DNA of 64,000 nt from assembly GCF_000002235.5 (NCBI RefSeq), contig NW_022145597.1, forward strand, positions 29,890,797 to 29,954,796, in the 5' to 3' direction. The position numbers and the translations under genes are program-made. Of the stretch, positions 46,187 through 57,309 are shown one piece after another. The notes beneath the pieces were generated by a model. It was given only the letters and a program-made list of their open reading frames with translations. It did no database searches and was not told the origin of the DNA. Each line of letters opens with the position of its first letter. The stretch's first letter is position 1. The DNA comes from Strongylocentrotus purpuratus (lineage: Eukaryota; Echinodermata; Echinoidea; Camarodonta; Strongylocentrotidae).

Positions 46187-46618
46187 GTATATTGTAGCCC
46201 CTTAGGACATCTAATCCAACTGAGTGTGATCTTCTCATAACTCTATGAGGGGACAGTTGGTCACAGTGAGTAGAGGGGGGGGGGGGGGCGGGGGTTGCCA
46301 ATATCACACATGACCAACAAGTTAACTATTTGTTCTATTTGTATACCATCAACAGGGCTTAAATTAATCCAAGGCCACCAAGACCATGGTCGTGGATGCC
46401 CTTTTGATTGGCCTCAATGCCCCTCTTATTGGCCTTGGAGATTTTTTGTGCCCTTTCCAATTCTTCCTATTTGTGCTGTAATACAGGAATGTGCCCTAAA
46501 AATATTGAAATTTAAGGCCTGCATCAAACCTATCTCAGTGGCCATTGGAAATCTCTATGATAGTCATGTACATGTATGTTGAGAACATGTAGTACCGGTA
46601 GTCATGTATTTGTCTCCC

Positions 46619-46644
46619 GAGAGAGAGAGAGAGAGAGAGAGAGA
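46619..46644. repeat. (GA)n microsatellite
   Basis: About 13 GA units in the intron between the Q-loop and signature exons. Confidence 0.9.
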
Positions 46645-46928
46645 AATGTGTGTTGTAGAACTTGTCTAGAAAAGCCACCTGTCTACAGTGACCACTTCCT
46701 CTGTTTTCCTTGGCAGGTCTCAATAGACAAGTTTGACTGTACTTGTAATTTGAAATTGGCTCTCATACAATCATGTACCACACAAATCTTATGTATTTTT
46801 ATTGTGCAAATGCTACTTTTTTATATCCACAATTGTCATGTGTTTCCTTGTAATCCATCTGTACTGGAAAACCAACTTGTGTATGGTAACAATAAATAAA
46901 GAAATAATAAAATGTTGCAAGCTCTTCA

Positions 46929-47973
<1,045 letters not shown>

Positions 47974-48117
47974 CTATTGCCAAATATACACCAAAATAAC
48001 GGTTGGAAAAATACAAGCATAACCCTGGACATAAATGTACACCAAGAATTATAGTCATTGGTGTTACGTTGTCAGTTGATTTATATACCAACATAACCAA
48101 AATTAATAGTTATAGAG

Positions 48118-48159
48118 AGAACTTTTACCTGCTCCCGTCCTGTCGACAATACCAACCTA
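48118..48159 (-). pseudogene. Partial duplicate of the Walker A exon start, acceptor kept
   Basis: Part of a roughly 185-bp tandem duplication (47,934-48,117 against 48,118-48,300). On the minus strand an AG acceptor (GGTGTTAG) is followed by [14 protein letters not shown] and then a TAA after three more codons. The duplicate differs from the real exon by a few bases, including Gly to Asp before RTGAGK. It stands between the linker exon and the true Walker A exon. Confidence 0.75.
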
Positions 48160-48532
48160 ACACCAAACATAAACAATTAGGTGTAAGATTGATATTAATC
48201 TAACACCGCATATACACCAAGAATAATTGTCATTAGGCGTTTGATGTGCACTACCGTATAACACCATCTTAAACCCAGAATCATGGTCATCGTTGTTAAG
48301 ATAATACCTGTCTAACTCCAAAAGTAAAGCAAGGATAATAAACATAGACAAAGGGTTTATTGCTTCACATTTCCGTATCACACAGACAAGTGAGTTCACT
48401 CAAGGGCTTTGTTATTACTTGCCATTTATTTACTTGACAAAAATGGTTTCAATTTTTCTGCTGTGGTTTATCCAGGTGGTTTACAGCATCAAATGTGAAC
48501 AAGGCCTTTCTAAGGTTTTTTGATTTACTGAC

Positions 48533-48724
48533 CTTCTCCTCTGCTCGTATAGAGCATCTGAGGTTCTTGAGGACTAGAGGTCCATCGTCGCTGTAGGAGA
48601 CCGAGACGTCTTCAAACGTGATGATGCCATGCTTCGGCCAATCAGCATCAGGTTCGTTCTCCTTCTCTAGAGAAGCTTCTGGCTTCAGCTGCGAGTATTC
48701 TATAACCCTCTCTGTTGAGGTCAT
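48533..48724 (-). CDS. ABCC4: ABCC4/MRP4-like transporter, TMD2-NBD2 linker exon
   Basis: Encodes 64 codons, from MTSTERVIEYSQLKPEASLE through DADWPKHGIITFEDVSVSYS to DDGPLVLKNLRCSIRAEEK. It matches the MRP4 linker (SVERVIEY) and the start of NBD2 with its A-loop tyrosine (VSVSYSDDGPLVLKNL). The acceptor is a CTCTCTCTCAG in which a GA/CT microsatellite serves as the polypyrimidine tract. Donor GTCAGT, phase 0. Two decayed copies of the exon's 5' part lie upstream. Confidence 0.95.
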
Positions 48725-48725
48725 C

Positions 48726-48747
48726 TGAGAGAGAGAGAGAGAGGGAC
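48726..48747. repeat. (GA)n microsatellite forming an acceptor polypyrimidine tract
   Basis: Plus-strand GAGAGAGA directly abuts the exon start, so on the transcribed strand it is the CT tract before AG. Confidence 0.85.
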
Positions 48748-48880
48748 AGAGAGTCAAACATTGATAAATGATAGACTTTGAATGTATACATAATGCCTCT
48801 CTGAAGTAAAGAAATTCTGTCTCTGAATGATTTATTCTATAAAAATCATGGCATTCTGGTTCTTTCTCATTTTCCAGAGG

Positions 48881-48931
48881 AAATTAGGTTCAGCCAGGAG
48901 GAGGGTTCTATAACACCGCCATCAAGGACAT
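48881..48931 (-). pseudogene. Decayed duplicate of linker-exon start (copy 2)
   Basis: Minus strand CTTGCTCAG, then ATGTCCTTGATGGCGGTG, then TTATAGAACCCTCC. It aligns with the start of the 48,724 exon (ATGACCTCAACAGAGAGG, TTATAGAATACTC) at clearly reduced identity. An AG acceptor is still present and the flanking intron is similar too. Confidence 0.55.
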
Positions 48932-49025
48932 CTGAGCAAGAGACAGAACTAAGCATTGATGAAATAAGGAAAGCATATGTCTATGAATAATATGATCTAT
49001 GAAAATAATGACAATCCGGTAGATT

Positions 49026-49091
49026 CTTCTTCTCGATAGGGGCTTCAGGCTTCAGGCTGGAATATTCTATGACCCGCTCTCTTCAGGTCAC
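49026..49091 (-). pseudogene. Decayed duplicate of linker-exon start (copy 3)
   Basis: Minus strand TTTCTCTCAG then GTGACCTGAAGAGAGCGG, reading VT-stop-RERVIEYSSLKPEAPIEKK. It is closer to the real exon (RVIEYSQLKPEASLEKE) than copy 2. An in-frame stop at the third codon disables it in this frame, yet the acceptor is intact. Confidence 0.7.
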
Positions 49092-49177
49092 CTGAGAGAA
49101 AGAGATTTAAACATTGACACATGGGTTTGTATAGTCTACTACATATGTCATTCAATAAAATTCAGAAGTGAGACTAG

Positions 49178-49932
49178 TACCCCATTCACAGTGGCCTCAA
49201 ACACCGCGACAGCAGCGGGACTGTCCCGCTGCTGTCGCGGTGTTGTCTTCAGTGTGAAGGCTCGGACCCGTTATAAACGGGATAACACCGCCTCGCGATA
49301 ACGCCGCGACAAACTATCGCTAGGTTCGCCTAGCTACAGCAGCGGGACAGTCCCGCTGCTGTCGCGGTGTTTACTCAGTGTGAAGGCTCTCCGCTATAAC
49401 ACCGCGACAAACACGTGTGATTTGTTTACTTACCTATCACTGACCTCTTTTCTCCAGCAATGGGGAACACAAAGTGAAATAGAAATAAAGTAACCAGTGG
49501 ATTCAAATTGATTTTATTATTATGTAGATATTATAATTATCCAAATAAAAATATTTCACACTTCAAAAAATTAAAATATTCTGACTGGAAGCAATAAAAA
49601 TGCTAGTTTTTTTAAAAAGTAATATGATCGAGGATACAAAAAGCAACTTGACATGTTTACCTTTTGCGCGCAATTTCAAGCAATCGAAAACCCCGCGCTG
49701 AAGTATTTCCGGTCATATCGGGGTCACTCGCGGGTCATGAGCCATGCATACACGTGTTTGTTACGGAGGTAATAAAAATCACCCGCTGCAGCGTGAATGG
49801 GTACATGATATTTATCCCGCTGCTGCAGCGGGATAACTTTTCTACTGTGAATGCATTTGTAGCGGTGTTATGGCGGTGTCGCCGCTCCGCTACAACGCCG
49901 CTACAAATTTCAAAACCACTGTGAATGGGGTA
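49178..49932. mobile_element. Hairpin-rich MITE with 17-bp inverted ends, 755 bp
   Basis: Perfect inverted ends TACCCCATTCACAGTGG (49,178-49,194 and 49,916-49,932). Inside are several near-perfect palindromes: 49,200-49,244 (22-bp arms starting AACACCGCGACAGCAG, one-base centre), 49,336-49,362 (13-bp arms ACAGCAGCGGGAC) and about 49,812-49,836 (11-bp arms TTATCCCGCTG). CAGTGTGAAGGCT and CACCGCGACA words repeat. No transposase. The target site may be TA, but TA is included in the ends, so this is ambiguous. Located in an ABCC4-like intron. Confidence 0.8.
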
Positions 49933-50508
49933 TAAGTCATATAAAACAGAAGGAAAACTTCAACCTGCCTTCTTCCATTATCTAACTATAGTCCAATCTT
50001 AAGTACAGCTTTGGGTTTCAATTTTAGTAGCATAGAATTTGACTCCCCCTTAGAAAAGAAAACTCCCACCTGTCTATTCATGGAATGTACTGGGTGCATA
50101 AAATGAATAATATACAAATATTTGTAAGTCACTTTTACAAAGCATTTGTGAATATATGCACTGCATGCAGGTTAAGTCACAATTGGATAATAAAACAATT
50201 AGACTTGTCAAGTTCAATATCCTGGCTCATTGTGGCTTAACTGAGTGCAGTGCATACATGTTATCGCTCATGCACGAGCTTCATAACATGAACTATTCAT
50301 TTTATAAATCATCATCACATAAACTAAAGCACAAAACAAAGGATGCAATTAATATCTTAAGGTAGAGTACACGTGCCACTTACATGTACATGTTCTATGG
50401 GAGGATGCTACACTTACATGTATTGTGATTTAAGGGCAGGGTTGAGAAAGAGGTGAGTATTAAGATCAAAAAGTTACCAACGGATGTTAAAGATGAAAGG
50501 AGATTTAA
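49933..50508. other. Intron sequence, nothing recognised
   Basis: AT-rich, with a 69-residue open frame at 50,156-50,365 that lacks a recognisable motif. Confidence 0.45.
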
Positions 50509-50884
50509 AGGTAAAGATTAGTTTTGGAAACGCCCCCCTCTCAAACAATGAAATGGAAGCTCTTATTACCAAACATGTGAAAGAATATGTTTTGACTAAT
50601 TACGTGATGATACAAATTTTGCAGAGAAACTGCCTACTGATTGATATATTTGGACCTGATAGATATCGTGCACGTGTTGTGTAGTCCCATATACATCTTT
50701 ATGTGTACAGTGCTTGTAACTCTACCAAGACTGGGCCAAATTTCTTATCATTTTGATGATTCCAGAACCTTGCAGTAACACCCAATACCGGTACTTATAT
50801 GCTAGATGATCAACCTTTCTAATCGATTCCACAACGTTTCTTTCACAATGCAATCACATGACCATAACTGGTCTTTGTCTAGCT
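50509..50884. mobile_element. MITE, inverted copy of the 9501-9908 family, abutting a splice donor
   Basis: Reverse-orientation relative of 9501-9908, with matching ends (AGGTAAAGATTAGTT on the left, AACTGGTCTTTGTCT on the right) and TTAA at 50,505-50,508 and 50,885-50,888. Its right edge lies about 6-10 bases inside the intron that begins at 50,895 on the minus strand. Confidence 0.65.
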
Positions 50885-50895
50885 TTAAAGCTTAC

Positions 50896-51002
50896 CGAAT
50901 TTTCTACCTCAGCACTCTGTATAACGCCCCACTGGAAATCATCCATCAGCTGAAGAGAGTAGGTCAATGATAAACCAACCAGAGATGAGTTCAACTCTAA
51001 TA
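50896..51002 (-). CDS. ABCC4: ABCC4/MRP4-like transporter, last TMD2 helix exon
   Basis: Encodes two bases of a split codon and then 35 codons: LELNSSLVGLSLTYSLQLMD and DFQWGVIQSAEVENS. It aligns with the MRP4 stretch GQVGLALSYALTLM..FQWCVRQSAEVEN, the end of the last transmembrane helix and the coupling region. Acceptor TTTTGTAG, donor GTAAGC. It is the most upstream exon visible; the rest of the gene (start codon, TMD1, NBD1 and most of TMD2) lies to the right of the window's gap or beyond the window. Confidence 0.92.
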
Positions 51003-51242
51003 CTACAAAAGAGATAAGAAGAGAATATATTAGTATATGTGCATTATACAATATGATAAACACTCCATTCAATTTATAAGTCATGGACACACACAAAAAT
51101 ACAATTGGCATAAAAAAGAATTCTCTGGCTATTTCCCTAAAAATACAAGAATCCCCCCTGAGAAAATAAAAATATATGTAAGACATGAAGACAAATAACT
51201 TAAAGCCCCACTGTACTACTTATGGCTACTTGCTCCTTCTAT

Positions 51243-51427
51243 ACAGTGCGTCCCAGAAAAAACGAAACCGAGAATTATCAATGTTTTATCATAACTTAAT
51301 CACATTTATATTTAATAAATGACACATATTTGGAAATTTGAAATCCTCCTCTTCATTTGATGCAACTTATTATGATTCATATTTCACGCATGAGTGTTAA
51401 AATCAATTTGAGGAGAGGGAACCGAAA
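51243..51427 (-). mobile_element. Transposon end, CAGTGCGTCCC terminus (Tc1/mariner-like), cut by the gap
   Basis: Begins TACAGTGCGTCCCAG and matches the reverse complement of 8952-9120 and 10,671-10,752. It runs into the N gap at 51,428, so the other end is not visible. Confidence 0.55.
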
Positions 51428-51927
51428 NNNNNNNNNNNNNNNNNNNNNNNNNNNNNNNNNNNNNNNNNNNNNNNNNNNNNNNNNNNNNNNNNNNNNNNNN
51501 NNNNNNNNNNNNNNNNNNNNNNNNNNNNNNNNNNNNNNNNNNNNNNNNNNNNNNNNNNNNNNNNNNNNNNNNNNNNNNNNNNNNNNNNNNNNNNNNNNNN
51601 NNNNNNNNNNNNNNNNNNNNNNNNNNNNNNNNNNNNNNNNNNNNNNNNNNNNNNNNNNNNNNNNNNNNNNNNNNNNNNNNNNNNNNNNNNNNNNNNNNNN
51701 NNNNNNNNNNNNNNNNNNNNNNNNNNNNNNNNNNNNNNNNNNNNNNNNNNNNNNNNNNNNNNNNNNNNNNNNNNNNNNNNNNNNNNNNNNNNNNNNNNNN
51801 NNNNNNNNNNNNNNNNNNNNNNNNNNNNNNNNNNNNNNNNNNNNNNNNNNNNNNNNNNNNNNNNNNNNNNNNNNNNNNNNNNNNNNNNNNNNNNNNNNNN
51901 NNNNNNNNNNNNNNNNNNNNNNNNNNN
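51428..51927. other. Assembly gap of exactly 500 N
   Basis: 500 consecutive N. It separates ABCC4-like intron sequence from the second satellite array, so the join is inferred by the assembler and the true distance is unknown. Confidence 1.
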
Positions 51928-53217
51928 AGACCCCCCCCAAAAAAAGCCCCCCCCCCCCAAGGGCTCCATTACAGTTTTTTTCCTACACTCAGCTGCTCCC
52001 CCTCACCATAGGCCCTTTTTCAAGTTTTTTTTTGAGGAATCCATTGACATATTGTGATTTGGAACCCTTTCCCATACATCAACAACACCAACAATAATTA
52101 TTTTTATCACACCAAACTTTGAGTGAGATGAAAATGGGTTCTAACATCAGTTTTTCTTTTTCAAAGATTTATAAAAAAAATAAAAAAAGCACTAGCTGGG
52201 AGTCGAACCCGATACCTTCCAATTGCCAGGCGTTTGCCTATCCACTAGACTAATGTGTCACACTGGTAATCTTCATGTATTTTTTCATATTGATACTTAT
52301 TGTTGTAGATGTAGCAAAAGACGTATTCTAACTAATTCAGAGAGTCGCTTGTTAAAGAAAGAGTATCAAATGTTATTTTCTCCTTTGTTGAGGAGGTGGG
52401 GGGGGGGTGTCCCCTTTAAAAAAAGGAGATGGACACGTCAATATCATGGGGTAAGAAAAAAAAATAAAAAATAACATGAGGTATAAAGAAGAAGCTGGAG
52501 TCGAACCCGAGTACATACATACATTGCGTTGTGAAGCGATCAGTCTTATCCACAAGACCACTTTGCCTCACTGCTACTAACTGGTTCACTTCTTGGTCTT
52601 ATAGCACTTTCTGCATGTTAACGACTTTAATATGTTGATTTACTGATTTAACGATTTCGGGATGCATAATTATTCATATTTTTGCAGTCCGATGTTGTCA
52701 AGATTGCCCGTAAATGTTTTCTTTCAGTTACTGATATTTCTGATATAATAGTGAGGTTTTATGTTATTTTCATTTATTTTGCAATCTGCTGACTTAAACT
52801 TCAAGTGATATGACAATAGGCCACTGCCCTGACATAGCATAATGAACAGAACACGGATCTATTCAATTTAGGATATGCTACGAATTCTGTAACAGGGCAC
52901 CAATGAATAGGAAGCTTGGCTATTCGATTCTGTGTTCAATAGCTTGCACCTGCAGCATCAATTAATGAATTGAAGAAAAAAACCCGACCCTCCCTTCATT
53001 GACGGAATATTTTTGTCAATTGCGAGGATTACATAAGAGGTAATAATATCATTCCTGACATTGCAACAATGACCGCATTATGTTGATGTATTGTCCATAA
53101 AGGTACTGAGAAGGTCTTTCTCCTTGTCTGCATGGAGGACACGCACTTTGAATATCCCCATAGAAAAAGGATAGAATGGGCTGTAGTCTCATTTAAAAAA
53201 GGAAAGCGATTTCGGGA
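51928..53217. repeat. Satellite unit 10 (left part lost in gap)
   Basis: Starts inside the A/C tract (to 51,959). Module A 52,189-52,261, module B 52,494-52,571 (one G of its GCTGGGAG lost). Confidence 0.95.
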
Positions 53218-55257
53218 CAGTTCAAAATAATGCTGGGAAATGGAAATTAAAATGATACCGTTTTAAAAACCAGTTAGATATGGTTTTTGGACAAGAAGCA
53301 TGAGATAATTCATTGCTCGGCAATCTGGACTGTATTTGAAACAGAGCATCCAATATTCCTGATATTTAATATATACTGTCAATGAAAAAATATAACTAAA
53401 AAAAAATAATAATGGACCTCTTTACCCAAGGCTGTGTGTCTTTGTCGAGCACAAAATGATTCTGCTCGGGTATGCAGGCCAGTTGTTAGCCCATATTGGG
53501 CTTGAATAGACTTGAATTGAAAGACCCTTTGTTTCACCTCGCGAAGTTTGGCGCTTTCATATGAGGAGTAAAACCTTGCCCATCATTGAATTCATGTTGT
53601 AAAGTTGTTTACAGACTGGAAAAGGATAGCATGGGAGTGTACAGATTGAATAAATGGATGTAAGTAGTACTGAAAATGTAAAAAACTTGTTTAACCTGGC
53701 AATAAGGGACTCTTGAATGTAGTTTAAAAATTGGACATGGCTTTGGGGCTAACGCTACCGGCCACCGCTACGCTGACGACCGCCGGCTACGCTGACGACC
53801 GCCGGCTACGCTGACGACCGCCGGCTACGCTGACGACCGCCGCTACCTGACGACCGCCAGCTAAAAAAAAGACCCCCCCAAAAAAAAGACCCCCCCCCCC
53901 AAAAAAAGACCCCCCCCCCAAAAAGACCCCCCCCCCAAAAAAAAAGACCCCCCACAAAAAAAGACCCCCCCCCCTAAAAAAGACCCCCCCCCCCCCCCAA
54001 AGGGGCTCCATTACAGTTTTTTCCTACACTCAGCTGCTCCCCCTCACCATAGGCCCTTTTTCAAGTTTTTTTTTGAGGAATCCATTGACATATTGTGATT
54101 TGGAACCCTTTCCCATACATCAACAACACCAACAATAATTATTTTTATCACACCAAACTTTGAGTGAGATGAAAATGGGTTCTAACATCAGTTTTTCTTT
54201 TTCAAAGATTTATAAAAAAAATTAAAAAAAGCACTAGCTGGGAGTCGAACCCGATACCTTCCAATTGCCAGGCGTTTGCCTATCCACTAGACTAATGTGT
54301 CACACTGGTAATTTCATGTATTTTTTCATATTGATACTTATTGTTGTAGATGTAGCAAAAGACGTATTCTAACTAATTCAGAGAGTCGCTTGTTAAAGAA
54401 AGAGTATCAAATGTTATTTTCTCCTTTGTTGAGGAGGTGGGGGGGGGGTGTCCCCTTTAAAAAAGGAGATGGACACGTCAATATCATGGGGTAAAGAAAA
54501 AAAATGAAAAAATAACATGAGGTAAAAGAAGAAGCTGGGAGTCGAACCCGAGTACATACATACATTGCGTTGTGAAGCGATCAGTCTTATCCACAAGACC
54601 ACTTTGCCTCACTGCTACTACTGGTTCACTTCTTGGTCTTATAGCACTTTCTGCATGTTAACGACTTTAATATGTTGATTTACTGATTTAACGATTTCGG
54701 GATGCATAATTATTCATATTTTTGCAGTCCGATGTTGTCAAGATTGCCCGTAAATGTTTTCTTTCAGTTACTGATATTTCTGATATAATAGTGAGGTTTT
54801 ATGTTATTTTCATTTATTTTGCAATCTGCTGACTTAAACTTCAAGTGATATGACAATAGGCCACTGCCCTGACATAGCATAATGAACAGAACACGGATCT
54901 ATTCAATTTAGGATATGCTACGAATTCTGTAACAGGGCACCAATGAATAGGGAAGCTTGGCTATTCGATTCTGTGTTCAATAGCTTGCACCTGCAGCATC
55001 AATTAATGAATTGAAGAAAAAACCCGACCCTCCCTTCATTGACGGAATATTTTTGTCAATTGCGAGGATTACATAAGAGGTAATAATAGCATTCCTGACA
55101 TTGCAACAATGACCGCATTATGTTGATGTATTGTCCATAAAGGTACTGAGAAGGTCTTTCTCCTTGTCTGCATGGAGGACACGCACTTTGAATATCCCCA
55201 TAGAAAAGGATAGAATGGGGCTGTAGTCTCATTTAAAAAAGGAAAGCGATTTCGGGA
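53218..55257. repeat. Satellite unit 11 (2040 bp)
   Basis: Minisatellite about 53,769-53,862 (about five copies), A/C tract 53,863-53,999, module A 54,231-54,303, module B 54,534-54,612. Confidence 0.95.
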
Positions 55258-57309
55258 CAGTTCAAAATAATGCTGGGAAATGGAAATTAAAATGATACCG
55301 TTTTAAAAACCAGTTAGATATGGTTTTTGGACAAGAAGCATGAGATAATTCATTGCTCGGCAATCTGGACTGTATTTGAAACAGAGCATCCAATATTCCT
55401 GATATTTAATAGTATACTGTCAATGAAAAAATATAACTAAAAAAAATAATAATAATGGACCTCTTTACCCAAGGCTGTGTGTCTTTGTCGAGCACAAAAT
55501 GATTCTGCTCGGGTATGCAGGCCAGTTGTTAGCCCATATTGGGCTTGAATAGACTTGAATTGAAAGACCCTTTGTTTCACCTCGCGAAGTTTGGGCGTTT
55601 TCATATGAGGAGTAAAACTTGCCCATCATTGAATTCATGTTGTAAAGTTGTTTACAGACTGGAAAAGGATAGCATGGGAGTGTACAGATTGAATAAATGG
55701 ATGTAAGTAGTACTGAAAATGTAAAAACTTGTTTACCTGGCAATAAGGGACTCTTGAATGTAGTTTGAAAATTGGACATGGCTTTGGGGCTAACGCTACC
55801 GCCACCGCTACGCTGACGACCGCCGCTACGCTGACGACCGCCGGCTACGCTGACGACCGCCGCTAGCTGACGACCGCCGGCTACGCTGACGACCGCCGCT
55901 ACCTGACGACCGCCAGCTAAAAAAGACCCCCCCCAAAAAAAAGACCCCCCCCAAAAAAAAAGACCCCCCCCCCAAAAAAAGACCCCCCCAAAAAAAAGAC
56001 CCCCCACAAAAAAAAGACCCCCCCCCCCATAAAAAGACCCCCCCCCCCAAGGGGCTCCATTACAGTTTTTTCCTACACTCAGCTGCTCCCCCTCACCAAG
56101 GCCCTTTTTCAAGTTTTTTTTTGAGGAATCCATTGACATATTGTGATTTGGAACCCTTTCCCATACATCAACAACACCAACAATAATTATTTATCACACC
56201 AAACTTTGAGTGAGATGAAAATGGGTTCTAACATCAGTTTTTCTTTTTCAAAGATTTATAAAAAAAATTAAAAAAAGCACTAGCTGGGAGTCGAACCCGA
56301 TACCTTCCAATTGCCAGGCGTTTGCCTATCCACTAGACTAATGTGTCACAGTGGTAATTTTCATGTATTTTTTGATATTGATACTTATTGTTGTAGATGT
56401 AGCAAAAGACGTATTCTAACTAATTCAGAGAGTCGCTTGTTAAAGAAAGAGTATCAAATGTTATTTTCTCCTTTGTTGAGGAGGTGGGGGGGGGTGTCCC
56501 CTTTAAAAAAAGGAGATGGACACGTCAATATCATGGGGTAAAGAAAAAAAATGAAAAAATAACATGAGGTATAAAGAAGAAGCTGGGAGTCGAACCCGAG
56601 TACATACATACATTGCGTTGTGAAGCGATCAGTCTTATCCACAAGACCACTTTGCCTCACTGCTACTAACTGGTTCACTTCTTGGTCTTATAGCACTTTC
56701 TGCATGTTAACGACTTTTATATGTTGATTTACTGATTTAACGATTTCGGGATGCATAATTATTCATATTTTTGCAGTCCGATGTTGTCAAGATTGCCCGT
56801 AAATGTTTTCTTTCAGTTACTGATATTTCTGATATAATAGTGAGGTTTTATGTTATTTTCATTTATTTTGCAATCTGCTGACTTAAACTTCAAGTGATAT
56901 GACAATAGGCCACTGCCCTGACATAGCATAATGAACAGAACACGGATCTATTCAATTTAGGATATGCTACGAATTCTGTAACAGGGCACCAATGAATAGG
57001 GAAGCTTGGCTATTCGATTCTGTGTTCAATAGCTTGCACCTGCAGCATCAATTAATGAATTGAAGAAAAAACCCGACCCTCCCTTCATTGACGGAATATT
57101 TTTGTCAATTGCGAGGATTACATAAGAGGTAATAATATCATTCCTGACATTGCAACAATGACCGCATTATGTTGATGTATTGTCCATAAAGGTACTGAGA
57201 AGGTCTTTCTCCTTGTCTGCATGGAGGACACGCACTTTGAATATCCCCATAGAAAAAGGATAGAATGAGGCTGTAGTCTCATTTAAAAAAAGGAAAGCGA
57301 TTTCGGGAC
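55258..57309. repeat. Satellite unit 12 (2052 bp)
   Basis: Minisatellite 55,808-55,918 (about six copies), A/C tract 55,919-56,049, module A 56,277-56,349, module B 56,582-56,660. Confidence 0.95.

Noticed and set aside
51357-52097. Frames running through a block of unknown residues
   Set aside because: They cross the 500-N assembly gap.
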